Of a DNA stretch of 64,000 nt, positions 1 through 8,092 are shown in pieces. A model generated the notes under the pieces. It worked only from the letters and a program-made list of their open reading frames with translations. It was not told the origin of the DNA and searched no databases. Source of the stretch: Erysipelothrix anatis (GTDB lineage: Bacteria > Bacillota_I > Bacilli_A > Erysipelotrichales > Erysipelotrichaceae); the NCBI RefSeq assembly GCF_009828745.1, contig NZ_WTSX01000004.1, positions 1 through 64,000 of the forward strand, given 5' to 3'. Position 1 is the stretch's first letter; every line of letters starts with the position of its first letter. Both the position numbers and the translations under genes were made by a program.

Positions 1-241
1 ACATGATAAAGCTAAGTACGAACATGTAGATTCTATTAAGTACAATTCATAATGAATTGACTCTATTTGCATACACTACTCTGCCTTATTCGTTAACTTA
101 TCCCATCAGATAACCTACATGTTATTTGAATTTTGTGAACTCCACTCAAAGCCTTTATAGAGTTGCTTAGAGTTATGTTTTTGATTTTGATAGTTTTTGT
201 TATTAAATATGCTAATATACTTAGAGATAGGAGGATTATTT
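1..241. other. Non-coding left edge of the window, inside the prophage
   Basis: AT-rich sequence without a convincing gene. It ends in a good ribosome binding site (AGGAGG at about 229-234) that serves the gene starting at 242. Small reading frames here lack ribosome binding sites and recognisable sequence. Confidence 0.5.
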
Positions 242-991
242 ATGTATCGTATTTTCTCTTTATTCTTAACGTTAGACCTTTTAAATATCTTCGGATTTGT
301 TTCATCCATAATTGTTCCAATTATTACGACTTTACTAACTATTTCGGCTTTTTACTTTTCACGTAGAAAACTTAAAATTACTTCAGCACTAGATGATGAT
401 AAGACATATCATAGCTTCTACGAAAATGATCTTTCCGTATTTAAATTTGGTGGCGATGATAGTCCCAAATTGAAAACACCTAAAGATTGGCCAAACTACT
501 ATAGGATACTCACAGTAATTATTACTAATGAATCTCCTAAACCAATTCGTATTCAAAATCTACTCATTCATGATCGGAATAAAATGATTCCAATTGTCGA
601 TCGCTTTAATTTTAATTTTGCAAACAACAGGACATTTACCAATGACGAAGTAACACTTATTTCTTCGGGTATACTCTCTGGTGAGAATAATATTTGGTTC
701 CAAAAAGTCAACCTATTCAACCCTACTAATATTTTGGTTGAACCTTACGAATCTATGATCCTAAATTATGCAATTGATGCTAACGTAAACACACTAACCG
801 TTGATGCATATACCACACTAGTTCAAAATTGGATATTTAAGTCGTTCTTTATAGTCCGAGAGCGTTGCAAATCTGATTTAAATAGATTATTCAAAGCTAT
901 CAAGATTAATTTCTTAATAAATCAGAAAACCACTGAGCACGACTATAAAACCTTTTCTTCGAAGGCGAAAGGAAGTAAAATTCCAATTTAA
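242..991 (+). CDS. Membrane-anchored hypothetical protein, likely prophage cargo
   Basis: Unrecognised 249-residue protein. The start at 242 is chosen because AGGAGG lies 7 bases upstream; an upstream in-frame start at 197 has no such site. Residues about 12-37 form one hydrophobic segment followed by a basic stretch (RRKLK), so the rest is probably cytoplasmic. The body is Asn/Asp-rich and beta-like. It is transcribed against the - strand early genes and convergent with the pcfJ-like gene, the usual position of an independently expressed accessory gene. Single-helix anchored proteins of this kind are often exclusion or defence proteins, but nothing in the sequence proves that. Confidence 0.6.
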   Translation: MYRIFSLFLTLDLLNIFGFVSSIIVPIITTLLTISAFYFSRRKLKITSALDDDKTYHSFYENDLSVFKFGGDDSPKLKTPKDWPNYYRILTVIITNESPKPIRIQNLLIHDRNKMIPIVDRFNFNFANNRTFTNDEVTLISSGILSGENNIWFQKVNLFNPTNILVEPYESMILNYAIDANVNTLTVDAYTTLVQNWIFKSFFIVRERCKSDLNRLFKAIKINFLINQKTTEHDYKTFSSKAKGSKIPI

Positions 992-1072
992 AAGTAACAT
1001 TTAGATATACTTGCTTCTCCATCTTTTACAATCGTCATTTTATTTCCATTTACTGAACACTCTTTACAACCT

Positions 1073-2458
1073 TTATATGCTGGCTGCGAGAGTGTTTTTA
1101 TTATTTGATAGTTTTTTGCGTTTCTTACCCTGTTTGCTATTTTTAATAACCCAAGGTAACCACTCATTATTTAAGAATTCTTTAACTGATTCATAATGTT
1201 CATTTGATGAATCTCTGTTTCCATACCCATGAACTGCACTAATTTTATGATTGTAGTGGTATGTGAATGTATAGAGCGAAGTTTCTTTACGATTTTTCAA
1301 TCTAACAAACATAATTGCAATTTCTTTATTAGAGTGGCGCTTTAGATAGGATTCACCACCTACACAATGTGATAAGTTTTTACCTTCCTGAACAATGTCT
1401 GCCAATCCTGATGGAGCAACCACTGAATACAGATCACCATCATACTCTAGTGTTTTTAGTTTCTTGGTAACGTCTTTAACCTTAGAGTTTTCTTTCGCAA
1501 CTTTAACAAGGTTCAACGCAGCAACTGCTTTATCGTGCGCAACTTCTAAGTCTTTCGGGTAATTGATTAAATCAATATCGTCATAAGCATTTAGTTCATT
1601 CATAGTGCCGATGTAATCGTCGTAGTAAGATAGGTTTTTATTTTGCTTGATAAGATAGTTTTGCACTTTAACCCAATTGGTACTCTTGCTACGTGTTTTA
1701 ACTGCACTAATCGGTATAAGCTTTCTCGCTTCCTTTACTACATCTACTCCGGTTTCTACTTTTAATAAATGGAATCTGTAGTCCAGAAACGACATATCTT
1801 CAGTTGCAATAGTTTTCCAATCGCGAGTTATTCGCTTCTTGGTTAGTATTCGATAATCAATTCTATTGTTTAAAATATCGTCAAACATGTTAATCGAACC
1901 ATTCTTGTATGTTAGAGCAAGATTTTTACGATGCTCATATACGTGCTCGTACGATTTACCATTAATCAAATCATGCGGGATCCGATACAGTGGTGAGTTT
2001 TCAACCAACTGCTTGTGATTGTGTTCGTAATGATAAAACATCGTATACATCCAACCACCTATCCCTGATGTTGCATTTGTACCTGATGCATACCATCCGT
2101 AATTCGTATGATGAATTTTTAAAATCTCGTCATTTTGCATAACGGTCATATTCCAAAGTGTATATTCAAAGCATTCTTTTAGTGTTTTTCGATTGATACG
2201 CTTTTCAACTCGCCACGTTTGATATTCAATCTTCGAACGATTACTCACATAAACTCCAAAATATCCATAGGCTTCTAATTTTATGAAGTTAGTGTTAGAA
2301 CGTAGATGAAGTACTCGTTCGCGATCTGTTCTGCTTGTTGTAGCAATCAATTCCCCCTTACGTTTGAAGATTATCGATTCAAAGTGTGATTCAGCCCAAC
2401 TTTTAAAATCTTCTGGAAGTGGTAATCGATTATCAAATAGTTCTTTTTCATTCATCAA
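1073..2458 (-). CDS. PcfJ-like protein
   Basis: 461 residues. The C-terminal part (about 357-440) has the PcfJ signature: an EGKxLxHCVGG core, then an (I/M)FVRL strand and a G-Y-G-N-R turn. PcfJ was named from the conjugative plasmid pCF10, and relatives are common in phages and integrative elements; the biochemical role is not established. The invariant Cys-Val-Gly-Gly suggests a nucleotide- or metal-related active site, which is inference. The start overlaps the end of the PcfK-like gene by 11 bases, so the two are translationally coupled, as in other elements. No frameshift is visible. Confidence 0.75.
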   Translation of the reverse strand: MMNEKELFDNRLPLPEDFKSWAESHFESIIFKRKGELIATTSRTDRERVLHLRSNTNFIKLEAYGYFGVYVSNRSKIEYQTWRVEKRINRKTLKECFEYTLWNMTVMQNDEILKIHHTNYGWYASGTNATSGIGGWMYTMFYHYEHNHKQLVENSPLYRIPHDLINGKSYEHVYEHRKNLALTYKNGSINMFDDILNNRIDYRILTKKRITRDWKTIATEDMSFLDYRFHLLKVETGVDVVKEARKLIPISAVKTRSKSTNWVKVQNYLIKQNKNLSYYDDYIGTMNELNAYDDIDLINYPKDLEVAHDKAVAALNLVKVAKENSKVKDVTKKLKTLEYDGDLYSVVAPSGLADIVQEGKNLSHCVGGESYLKRHSNKEIAIMFVRLKNRKETSLYTFTYHYNHKISAVHGYGNRDSSNEHYESVKEFLNNEWLPWVIKNSKQGKKRKKLSNNKNTLAASI

Positions 2459-2978
2459 ACAGTGACTCCTGATGTTCTTTTTCCATCATTTTGGTAATTT
2501 TACGAGTTTTCTTCGTGCGTTCCAGTTTCTGTTCCGCAGTTTCGTTAGCGATGTATTCGCCGATTTGTTCCATTGTAGGAGTTACATACACTTCTTTGAC
2601 GACCTCTTTGATTACTTCTTTAACGACTTCTTTAGTTTCAACTTTAAATTTTTCTTTTGGTGCAGTAGGCCACTCCATCAATTCTTTCGGATCAATAGTT
2701 TCGGACGTAAAGTACTTGGTTGCCATTTCATGTTCCCATTCCGGTGTTGCATCAAAAACACCATGACTACCAAATCTTTGCGCTTCCTTAGCACCCTGGG
2801 CGTAGCAATATTCAGTAGCACCTTTTATTGTTCTATCATCTTTCAAAATACCATTAATCAATAATTCATCATCTTGATTGCATAACCAGACATGTAATCG
2901 CTCCCCAACTGGTCCTAAATCATTCTTCATTTCTTCTAGCATTTTCTCATGTGCAAATTCAATTTTGCTTTTTTCCAT
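2448..2978 (-). CDS. PcfK-like / AcrIIA9-family protein
   Basis: 176 residues from ATG at 2978, chosen because AAGGAGG lies about 8 bases upstream; an upstream in-frame start at 3014 is unsupported. The N-terminal 100 residues resemble the PcfK family, some members of which (AcrIIA9) inhibit Cas9. A middle segment of repeated VVKEV/VIKEV units is probably a charged coiled coil. The protein ends in QESLFDE, which resembles the QxxLF motif for binding the DNA polymerase sliding clamp. It sits directly upstream of and overlapping the PcfJ-like gene. Assignment to the family is fairly secure; anti-CRISPR activity is only a possibility. Confidence 0.65.
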   Translation of the reverse strand: MEKSKIEFAHEKMLEEMKNDLGPVGERLHVWLCNQDDELLINGILKDDRTIKGATEYCYAQGAKEAQRFGSHGVFDATPEWEHEMATKYFTSETIDPKELMEWPTAPKEKFKVETKEVVKEVIKEVVKEVYVTPTMEQIGEYIANETAEQKLERTKKTRKITKMMEKEHQESLFDE

Positions 2979-3201
2979 GTAATGGTACCTCCTTGAACTT
3001 CTTCGCAAAGTCATTCGCTTTAAGTGTTATTAATTGAGAATTGTGAATGAACCCAATAATGTCGTTACCATCTTCATCCATCAACAATTGACGAACCTTT
3101 ATTTCTGTGCCTTTTTCAAACCATGTTCCTTGAATATAGTCAGATTTTCGAGCCGTCCAGTATATATTTTTCTCTTCAATAAGTGCTGCCACTAATTCCA
3201 T
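2959..3201 (-). CDS. Small phage early protein, unknown function
   Basis: 80 residues, mixed alpha/beta with a basic C-terminus, not recognised. It overlaps the upstream helicase-loader-like gene by 10 bases and the downstream PcfK-like gene by 20 bases, so it belongs to one tightly packed early operon. The central segment (KGTEIKVRQLLMDEDGNDIIGFIHN) looks like a small beta-barrel found in short phage proteins, but no family can be named. Confidence 0.65.
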   Translation of the reverse strand: MELVAALIEEKNIYWTARKSDYIQGTWFEKGTEIKVRQLLMDEDGNDIIGFIHNSQLITLKANDFAKKFKEVPLHGKKQN

Positions 3202-3707
3202 TCTCCTCTCATGTATGATTCAATACTTTCGTTTTTAATATCCGTATCACCATAAGCATTAATTAAGTCACTCATGATTAATGCGTAAATCATTTCAAAC
3301 TCATTTAAATCTCCTGTGCCGTTGATTACATGTTCTTGAACTCGTTTATCGAACAAACTTCTTTCGTTGCTTGTGAGCGAAATTAGATATGATTCCAAAC
3401 GTTTTACGCTAGCTAATGAATCATGGCCAATACTCACATTCTCGGATTGTTTGCTTGATTCTTCTAATCGCTCTAGAATGTCTGCAAGTTTTGGTATGTA
3501 TTTAGATGATGCTGCAATTTCCAAAGTAGCTCTCTTCACATCATGTGCACTAAATTGTTTAAGACTGTAGTGCCATGCCTTAGCGAGACGTGCTTCATCA
3601 CTAACATTCCAGTTAGGATGAAGGTCTTTTATCACGGCCAAGCACTCGACAATATCTCTTAATTGGACAAGATTATTTTGTTCTTGCAGGTTTTTTGAGA
3701 TTGTCAT
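3192..3707 (-). CDS. Helicase-loader-like phage replication protein (G39P-type)
   Basis: 171 residues. The N-terminal 90 residues have the pattern of the phage G39P/DnaI-like helicase loader family: an aromatic 'HPNWNVSDEARLAKAWHYSL' helix, then 'A..DVKRATLEIAASSKYIPKLADILERL'. Such proteins bring replicative helicase to the phage origin. No Walker motif is present, so it would be a loader of the G39P kind rather than a DnaC/DnaI ATPase. Its ATG overlaps the stop of the preceding replication gene (ATGA at 3704-3707), consistent with joint action. Confidence 0.6.
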   Translation of the reverse strand: MTISKNLQEQNNLVQLRDIVECLAVIKDLHPNWNVSDEARLAKAWHYSLKQFSAHDVKRATLEIAASSKYIPKLADILERLEESSKQSENVSIGHDSLASVKRLESYLISLTSNERSLFDKRVQEHVINGTGDLNEFEMIYALIMSDLINAYGDTDIKNESIESYMRGEWN

Positions 3708-4429
3708 TCCATTTCTCTCAACATGTCGGCAAATCCGTTCGAAGATTTTTGTTTATTCTTGGTAACTTCTTGATTCAAGTAATTTTGAAACTTTGTACCG
3801 AACAAAGTTGATGGTTGCAAGTATTTACTCATTTTTGAGTCATTGATCCACTCAAGGCATTTTTTATCGATAACATCTTTAAAGTCCTGGAGTGTAAAAC
3901 CTTCATTGAATCTTGCATTTACATGAGATTTGACATCTGCAGTTACCTTAAATCTTTTTCCAGCTCTAAGATTCAAGTAATTTACAATTTCTTCGAAAGG
4001 CACATTATCTTTAATATCTTTATTATTTAGTAGTTGTTCTTCAGTAGTTATTAAATCAGTAGTTATTTGTGTCTGATTTCCCGACATCGGTTTAACCGTC
4101 GACGGTTCTTCCGTGTCGGTAAACCGGACACGGTGAGGTGTTTCGTAGAGAAAGTAATCATATCCACCAAATTTGCCATCCGTACGAGATTTTTTATCTC
4201 GAACTAAGTAGCCATAATCTTCCAATTCTTTTAATCCAGTGCGAATGCTTTCTCTACCTTCTTTTAGCACAGATACCAAGCCCATTTCTGTATAATCCCA
4301 TGTATCTGGAAGTGACAACATAAATGACATTAGTCCTTTTGCTTTTAGTGTCAGATTTTTGTTTCTCAAATGATGATTAGACATCATCGTGTAGCCTTTA
4401 TTTTTTTCAATTTTAAACTTCGTTGACAT
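3704..4429 (-). CDS. Phage replication initiation protein with winged helix and phage-conserved C-terminal domain
   Basis: 241 residues from ATG 4429, which has GGAGGG upstream; an in-frame start at 4444 has no such site. Residues about 1-95 form a winged helix of the RepA_N/DnaD-associated type ('NLTLKAKGLMSFMLSLPDTWDYTE..GLVSVLKEGRESIRTGLKELEDYGYL'). Residues about 150-225 match the phage-conserved C-terminal domain ('VNYLNLRAGKRFKVT...PSTLFGTKFQNYLNQ'). In related phages this protein binds the origin and works with the helicase loader, which is the next gene. The stretch between the domains is polar and low in complexity. Confidence 0.8.
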   Translation of the reverse strand: MSTKFKIEKNKGYTMMSNHHLRNKNLTLKAKGLMSFMLSLPDTWDYTEMGLVSVLKEGRESIRTGLKELEDYGYLVRDKKSRTDGKFGGYDYFLYETPHRVRFTDTEEPSTVKPMSGNQTQITTDLITTEEQLLNNKDIKDNVPFEEIVNYLNLRAGKRFKVTADVKSHVNARFNEGFTLQDFKDVIDKKCLEWINDSKMSKYLQPSTLFGTKFQNYLNQEVTKNKQKSSNGFADMLREME

Positions 4430-4598
4430 GATTCCCTCCATCACTTTTCAATACCTTGAATTGGCCATCAATTATTTTTTCATTCATTGCATATGACCAG
4501 TGCAATCGAGTTCTTGAAATTTTAGTTTCTTTTTCAATATGTGGAATTGATCCAGATGCTATGACTTTTCCAGTCGTAACATCGACTAATAGATACAT
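4413..4598 (-). CDS. Small phage early protein, unknown function
   Basis: 61 residues from ATG 4598, with AAGGAG about 7 bases upstream; a GTG at 4607 lies too close to that site. The sequence (MYLLVDVTTGKVIASGSIPHIEKETKISRTRLHWSYAMN) resembles short phage proteins with a small beta-hairpin followed by a helix-turn-helix-like segment. It is the first gene of the replication block and overlaps the next start by 17 bases. No function is assigned. Confidence 0.6.
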   Translation of the reverse strand: MYLLVDVTTGKVIASGSIPHIEKETKISRTRLHWSYAMNEKIIDGQFKVLKSDGGNHVNEV

Positions 4599-4734
4599 AT
4601 TTATCACTCCTTTTCTCTATTTATTTCGGTAGATAACCTGTATATTATTTGTAATTTCAAAAACTAGATAATTGGCACTCACCAAGCCTTCTAATAACCT
4701 TTTTAAAAATCTATACTTTTTTATATTTAAGTCA

Positions 4735-4763
4735 TTGATTTTCATGCGTCCCCATGTTAAGAT
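4735..4763 (+). promoter_or_regulatory. Sigma-A-type promoter of the Abi RNA/Abi_2 unit
   Basis: TTGATT (4735-4740), a 17-base spacer, then TAAGAT (4758-4763). A start near 4770 would begin the transcript just before the GTGAACGGGG element. Confidence 0.55.
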
Positions 4764-4769
4764 TCATAT

Positions 4770-4823
4770 GTGAACGGGGTACCTTAGTACCAGCAAAGGG
4801 AGCTACAGCTTCCTTTGTTTTTT
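4770..4823 (+). ncRNA. Structured, terminator-ended leader RNA of the Abi_2 gene
   Basis: From the predicted start the RNA holds a GGTAC-CTTA-GTACC hairpin (about 4780-4793), then a stem of about 10 pairs (CAAAGGGAGCT with AGCTTCCTTTG, 4795-4818), followed by at least 8 T. This is a complete intrinsic terminator placed before the Abi_2 start codon, so most transcripts should stop as a short RNA of about 50 bases. I recall that a structured RNA motif has been described upstream of abiF genes, and this looks like a member; membership needs a covariance-model search. Confidence 0.55.
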
Positions 4824-4835
4824 TTAGGAGAAAAT

Positions 4836-5723
4836 ATGGCTGACATTTTTTTGACTCATAATACTCAACTAAAGAAGTTGAGAAACAAAAATTTAGAAGT
4901 TCCTGCAAGAGCAAAACGAATACTAGAATCCGAAGGATACCATGCCGTAATAAATGGATATAGAGATCCCTTTAAGGCAACTACCAGTCCTGAGTTTATT
5001 TTTTTACCAGGAACACATTTTGATGAAATATATGCACTTTATGAGATGGATAGAGATTTAAGAAATGTATTCTTAAAAAAAATACTGAAGATTGAACAAG
5101 CACTGAGGTCCTCCATCGCATACCATTTTTCTAGTAATAATAAATCTAATAATCGAGCATACTTAGACTTTAGAAATTTTGATTATACTAGAACTCAAAA
5201 GAATATTATGAAGCACGGAAAACTAAGGACAAAATATATTGGCACCGATGTACACAATGTAATCGCTACTCTATCAAAAAAAATGTCAAGCTCTCATAAT
5301 GAAGTAATTAAGCATTATATTACTGAGCATCAATCTGTTCCGCTATGGATACTTGTTAACACTCTAACGATGGGCGAATTGCTTTATCTATATACTTTTC
5401 TTATGCCAAATCAAAGAGCTGCTGTAGCCAAAGATTTTAACGTCACTGATGATGAGTTGCATTGGTTTATCGAACAGTTGAAAATTTATAGAAATAAATG
5501 TGCTCATGAAGAGAGATTCTATTGTTATAAGCAAAGTTGGGGAATGACAGATGTCTATCATTTACACAACCGTATGAAGTTCTTTTTCACAAAATCTGAT
5601 GCAAATAAATTGGATAGAAATGTAATAAATACGTTTACAAAGTATTCATCAAGTTTTAAGACAATACCGTTCTCCAATCTTTTGACAGAAATGGGTTATC
5701 CTGCCAATTATCTAACTACCTAA
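4836..5723 (+). CDS. Abi_2 (AbiD/AbiF-type) abortive infection protein with HEPN motif
   Basis: 295 residues from ATG 4836, with AGGAG 5 bases upstream; an earlier in-frame start at 4815 lies inside the terminator. The N-terminus ('YHAVINGYRDPF', 'FDEIYALYEMDRDLRNVFL..ILKIEQALRSSIAYHFS') is typical of the Abi_2 family. Near residues 219-224 it has R-N-K-C-A-H, the R-x4-H motif of HEPN ribonucleases. The family gives phage resistance by abortive infection, and some members act as toxins held in check by an RNA. It stands alone on the + strand within the prophage early arm and ends 8 bases into the convergent recombinase gene, as expected for a defence cargo gene. Confidence 0.85.
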   Translation: MADIFLTHNTQLKKLRNKNLEVPARAKRILESEGYHAVINGYRDPFKATTSPEFIFLPGTHFDEIYALYEMDRDLRNVFLKKILKIEQALRSSIAYHFSSNNKSNNRAYLDFRNFDYTRTQKNIMKHGKLRTKYIGTDVHNVIATLSKKMSSSHNEVIKHYITEHQSVPLWILVNTLTMGELLYLYTFLMPNQRAAVAKDFNVTDDELHWFIEQLKIYRNKCAHEERFYCYKQSWGMTDVYHLHNRMKFFFTKSDANKLDRNVINTFTKYSSSFKTIPFSNLLTEMGYPANYLTT

Positions 5724-6636
5724 TATCCTCCATAGATTTTAAATAGTCTTCTAGTGTACCTCTTGTATATACTCTCGTTGTTTCAACGCTCGAGTGGCCA
5801 AGGATATCACTTAATTGTGCGAGCTTCAGCTCGCCTTTTTTATTTACAAAGTTGAAACCAAAGTAATGACGGAATGCGTGTGGTTTGACTTTCTTTTTAT
5901 TGATTTTGCACATACCGGCAACTACTTTTAAACCATCATAGATTTGCCTGTATTCAAGATTAACAACCTTATCGACATCTTTATCCAATGCCTTGGTGAA
6001 TGTTCTTATTTCACGCCCTAGAGGTCCTGGTAATGGAACTCTACGCACTTTACCCTTGTTATCAACCGATACAAAGTTATTCTTAACTGCAGCAACTGTA
6101 AAACTTGGAAGTTCATTGACACGTACTCCAGTTTCGCCCATTATCCGAATGGCAAAGTATAAGTTCATATTTTCTAATGCTTTTGCTTTCATCCACATTC
6201 TTTTGTATTCGTGTTCATAGATACGATGCGGAAGCGTGTTGTCGTTTTGACTTTTGACCTTAGAGATTTTCAAATCACCCAGATCACAATAAAATAGGAA
6301 ACGATTAACCGAAGTTATGTATGAATTAATTGTTGATACTGCTTCATATTCTTCGAGCAAATCTTGCTTCAGTTGAATTAAGTCATCTTTACTCATAAAA
6401 TCATCAAAACTCGAATATTCGTTGATTAGCTTCTTAGCGCCTCGCATGTAGACTTTTATGGTGCTATCTGCAAACTCGCTTTCATGCAATGATTTAGGAT
6501 AACTCTCTAAGTATTCCAATAAATCTTCTTTAGTTAGTTCAGGCACTTCATCTAGTTCCTTTTGGATTGCTTCAAGTTGAGCCTGCAAGAACGCTCGTTT
6601 AGAGTTCTTGTTTAAGTTTTTGTTTTTCTTAGCCAT
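5716..6636 (-). CDS. Tyrosine recombinase (second site-specific recombinase of the element)
   Basis: 306 residues. Catalytic residues are visible: R172 (TGVRVNEL), H253 and R256 (HAFRH), H281 (GHSSVETT) and Y290 (VYTRG). The N-terminal 60 residues are basic and Glu-rich, followed by a SAM-like core-binding domain. It differs clearly from the att-proximal integrase at 11295. Being inside the early region, it is unlikely to be the phage integrase; it may mobilise the cargo island, resolve dimers or invert DNA. Its 3' end overlaps the Abi gene by 8 bases convergently. No inverted repeats flanking the cargo were found by eye. Confidence 0.85.
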   Translation of the reverse strand: MAKKNKNLNKNSKRAFLQAQLEAIQKELDEVPELTKEDLLEYLESYPKSLHESEFADSTIKVYMRGAKKLINEYSSFDDFMSKDDLIQLKQDLLEEYEAVSTINSYITSVNRFLFYCDLGDLKISKVKSQNDNTLPHRIYEHEYKRMWMKAKALENMNLYFAIRIMGETGVRVNELPSFTVAAVKNNFVSVDNKGKVRRVPLPGPLGREIRTFTKALDKDVDKVVNLEYRQIYDGLKVVAGMCKINKKKVKPHAFRHYFGFNFVNKKGELKLAQLSDILGHSSVETTRVYTRGTLEDYLKSMEDIR

Positions 6637-6652
6637 TAAGGTTCCTCCATTC

Positions 6653-7162
6653 TCATGTCAAAGCCTCCAATTCTTTGTAATAAAGTTCAGTGAAAGTATT
6701 TAAATCACTCTCTCCGCAGTTCTCGCAATAACGATTTCGTATTGCTTTTAAGTCATATCCATAGGTATTGACATAATCTGTTAATAATTCTCGCAGCGCT
6801 AAGATGCTTTCATATTTCGCATCAAATATTCGGTAGTTATCCAGGGTACATTGCTCGTTTGGGGATCCGTTGCATTTATAACCACCTGCATTATTGTTGT
6901 AGACCCATAGGTCACTTGTTCCATATCCTGTCTCTAGGTTGAATGTAGCGTTCACTAGGGCTTCAAATTGATAATCAACAGTTGATACTTCTACTTCTTC
7001 TAATTCTTGTTGTGGCTGGATTAAAGTGGGGATTTTAGCGATTGAACTTGTGATTACCTGTTCTTCATGAGATAATTTAGAAGAACTACTAACACAAGCA
7101 GTAGATTCTAAGAACACTACCAGGACAGCAATCGTGATAAGTGTTCTTTTTTTATGCTTCAT
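6653..7162 (-). CDS. Exported glucosaminidase/muramidase-like protein
   Basis: 169 residues. Residues 1-23 form a basic, hydrophobic N-terminus ending in STAC, which could be a poor lipobox or an ordinary signal or anchor. Residues about 64-169 resemble phage glucosaminidase (lysozyme-superfamily) domains: catalytic-type Glu77 in NLETGYGTS, then 'NNAGGYKC', 'YRIFDAKYESILALRELL.DYV..YG', 'IRNRYCENCGESDLNTF'. Four Cys could form two disulfides, fitting an extracellular location. It is preceded and overlapped by a 40-residue membrane protein gene, so the pair might be a lysis or cell-entry cassette. The substrate is inferred only. Confidence 0.65.
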   Translation of the reverse strand: MKHKKRTLITIAVLVVFLESTACVSSSSKLSHEEQVITSSIAKIPTLIQPQQELEEVEVSTVDYQFEALVNATFNLETGYGTSDLWVYNNNAGGYKCNGSPNEQCTLDNYRIFDAKYESILALRELLTDYVNTYGYDLKAIRNRYCENCGESDLNTFTELYYKELEALT

Positions 7163-7274
7163 CGTCAGTCCACACCTCTTTGAGCCATTTGCTGACTGCG
7201 TATGTTAGTAAAATCGTTGCACCAGCTTGACTTGTTACCATTACAGTAGATACTGTTATCATTGCGTTAATCAT
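7152..7274 (-). CDS. Small membrane protein (40 residues)
   Basis: The frame runs from ATG 7274 (CAT at 7272-7274) to TAA at 7152. AGGAG lies about 7 bases upstream. The start overlaps the end of the antirepressor gene by 8 bases, and the end overlaps the start of the muramidase-like gene by 11, so it is wedged in a coupled operon. The protein (MINAMITVSTVMVTSQAGAT...) has one hydrophobic helix and an acidic tail (WTDDEA). It is a holin-sized protein, but a single short helix does not prove that role. Confidence 0.6.
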   Translation of the reverse strand: MINAMITVSTVMVTSQAGATILLTYAVSKWLKEVWTDDEA

Positions 7275-8019
7275 GACCGTTCTCCTGTTCTATTGTTGGC
7301 AGTACATTGTTATCTTTTAATAAGTCATATAGGAATAAACGTCCTTTTTGTGTCCACTTAGTATTCATAACTGTTTTTTCTAAACCGATAGCATCTTCAA
7401 TTACAACGGTTTCGGAGTGTGTATATCCTTTTGCCTGGTGTTTTTGATATAAGAGCCACTGATCAGATTGTTTAAACTGAACACCTAATTTATGCAATAA
7501 CTTATTCAATGCTTGTCCACTCATTCCATAGTCTTTAGCAATCTGTGTTATGGTAACTAATGACTTTGATTTTAAAATACGGTCCATGTAGTCGACTTTA
7601 GGTTTGTATTCTCCAATTAATTGGTTTTGCATATCGATTAGTTTTTGTTGATTCGCTGCAAGCATTAACGCATCCGAATATGTTTGAGGAACCTCATATT
7701 TTCCGTATAGCCTAATATCTTTAAGTATTTTCTTAATCTGCTTTTTAAACTGTTTTGCAATAGGTTTTCGAGATTGCATCAATACTTCGTAGAGACCATC
7801 CTCAGTTAAGAACCACATTTCTCGATTTTGACCTGAGGTAAAGATTGTTTCCTTCAGCTTTTCGTCGTCATCGACAGTTTCTAACATCACACTTGCTTTA
7901 GAGTGTTCAATCCATTCCGCGACATCCTGCGCTAAAAATAGTGGGTTGTCTGTATTTCCATAAATCTTGAAATTTTTATTCAATACTTCAGTTTCTTTAA
8001 TTATTTGTAAATCATTCAT
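7267..8019 (-). CDS. Phage antirepressor (BRO-N plus KilAC/ANT domains)
   Basis: 250 residues. Residues about 5-115 are a BRO-N domain ('FKIYGNTDNPLFLAQDVAEWI..SKASVMLETVDDDEK', 'MWFLTEDGLYEVLMQSRKPIAKQFKKQIKKIL'). Residues about 145-245 are the ANT/KilAC domain ('SLVTITQIAKDYGMSGQALNKLLHKLGVQFKQSDQWLLY', 'TKWTQKGRLFLYDLL'). Such proteins antagonise or replace the lytic repressor during induction. It lies downstream of the cro-like gene, separated by two small genes and the opposite-strand gene at 8093. The family assignment is firm; the target is not shown. Confidence 0.9.
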   Translation of the reverse strand: MNDLQIIKETEVLNKNFKIYGNTDNPLFLAQDVAEWIEHSKASVMLETVDDDEKLKETIFTSGQNREMWFLTEDGLYEVLMQSRKPIAKQFKKQIKKILKDIRLYGKYEVPQTYSDALMLAANQQKLIDMQNQLIGEYKPKVDYMDRILKSKSLVTITQIAKDYGMSGQALNKLLHKLGVQFKQSDQWLLYQKHQAKGYTHSETVVIEDAIGLEKTVMNTKWTQKGRLFLYDLLKDNNVLPTIEQENGHD

Positions 8020-8092
8020 TAAATTTCCTCTCTTTCGTTTAGTGTATTAGCTTCACCTCGTGCTATCATTGATATGAAAGGAGGCTATGACT

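Noticed and set aside
4138-4323. Open frames antisense to the replication genes.
   Set aside because: They lack ribosome binding sites and recognisable sequence; they are shadows of the coding strand.
6653-7162. Lipoprotein signal ending in STAC.
   Set aside because: The -3 position is Ser rather than Leu, so the lipobox is weak; an ordinary signal or membrane anchor is equally likely.
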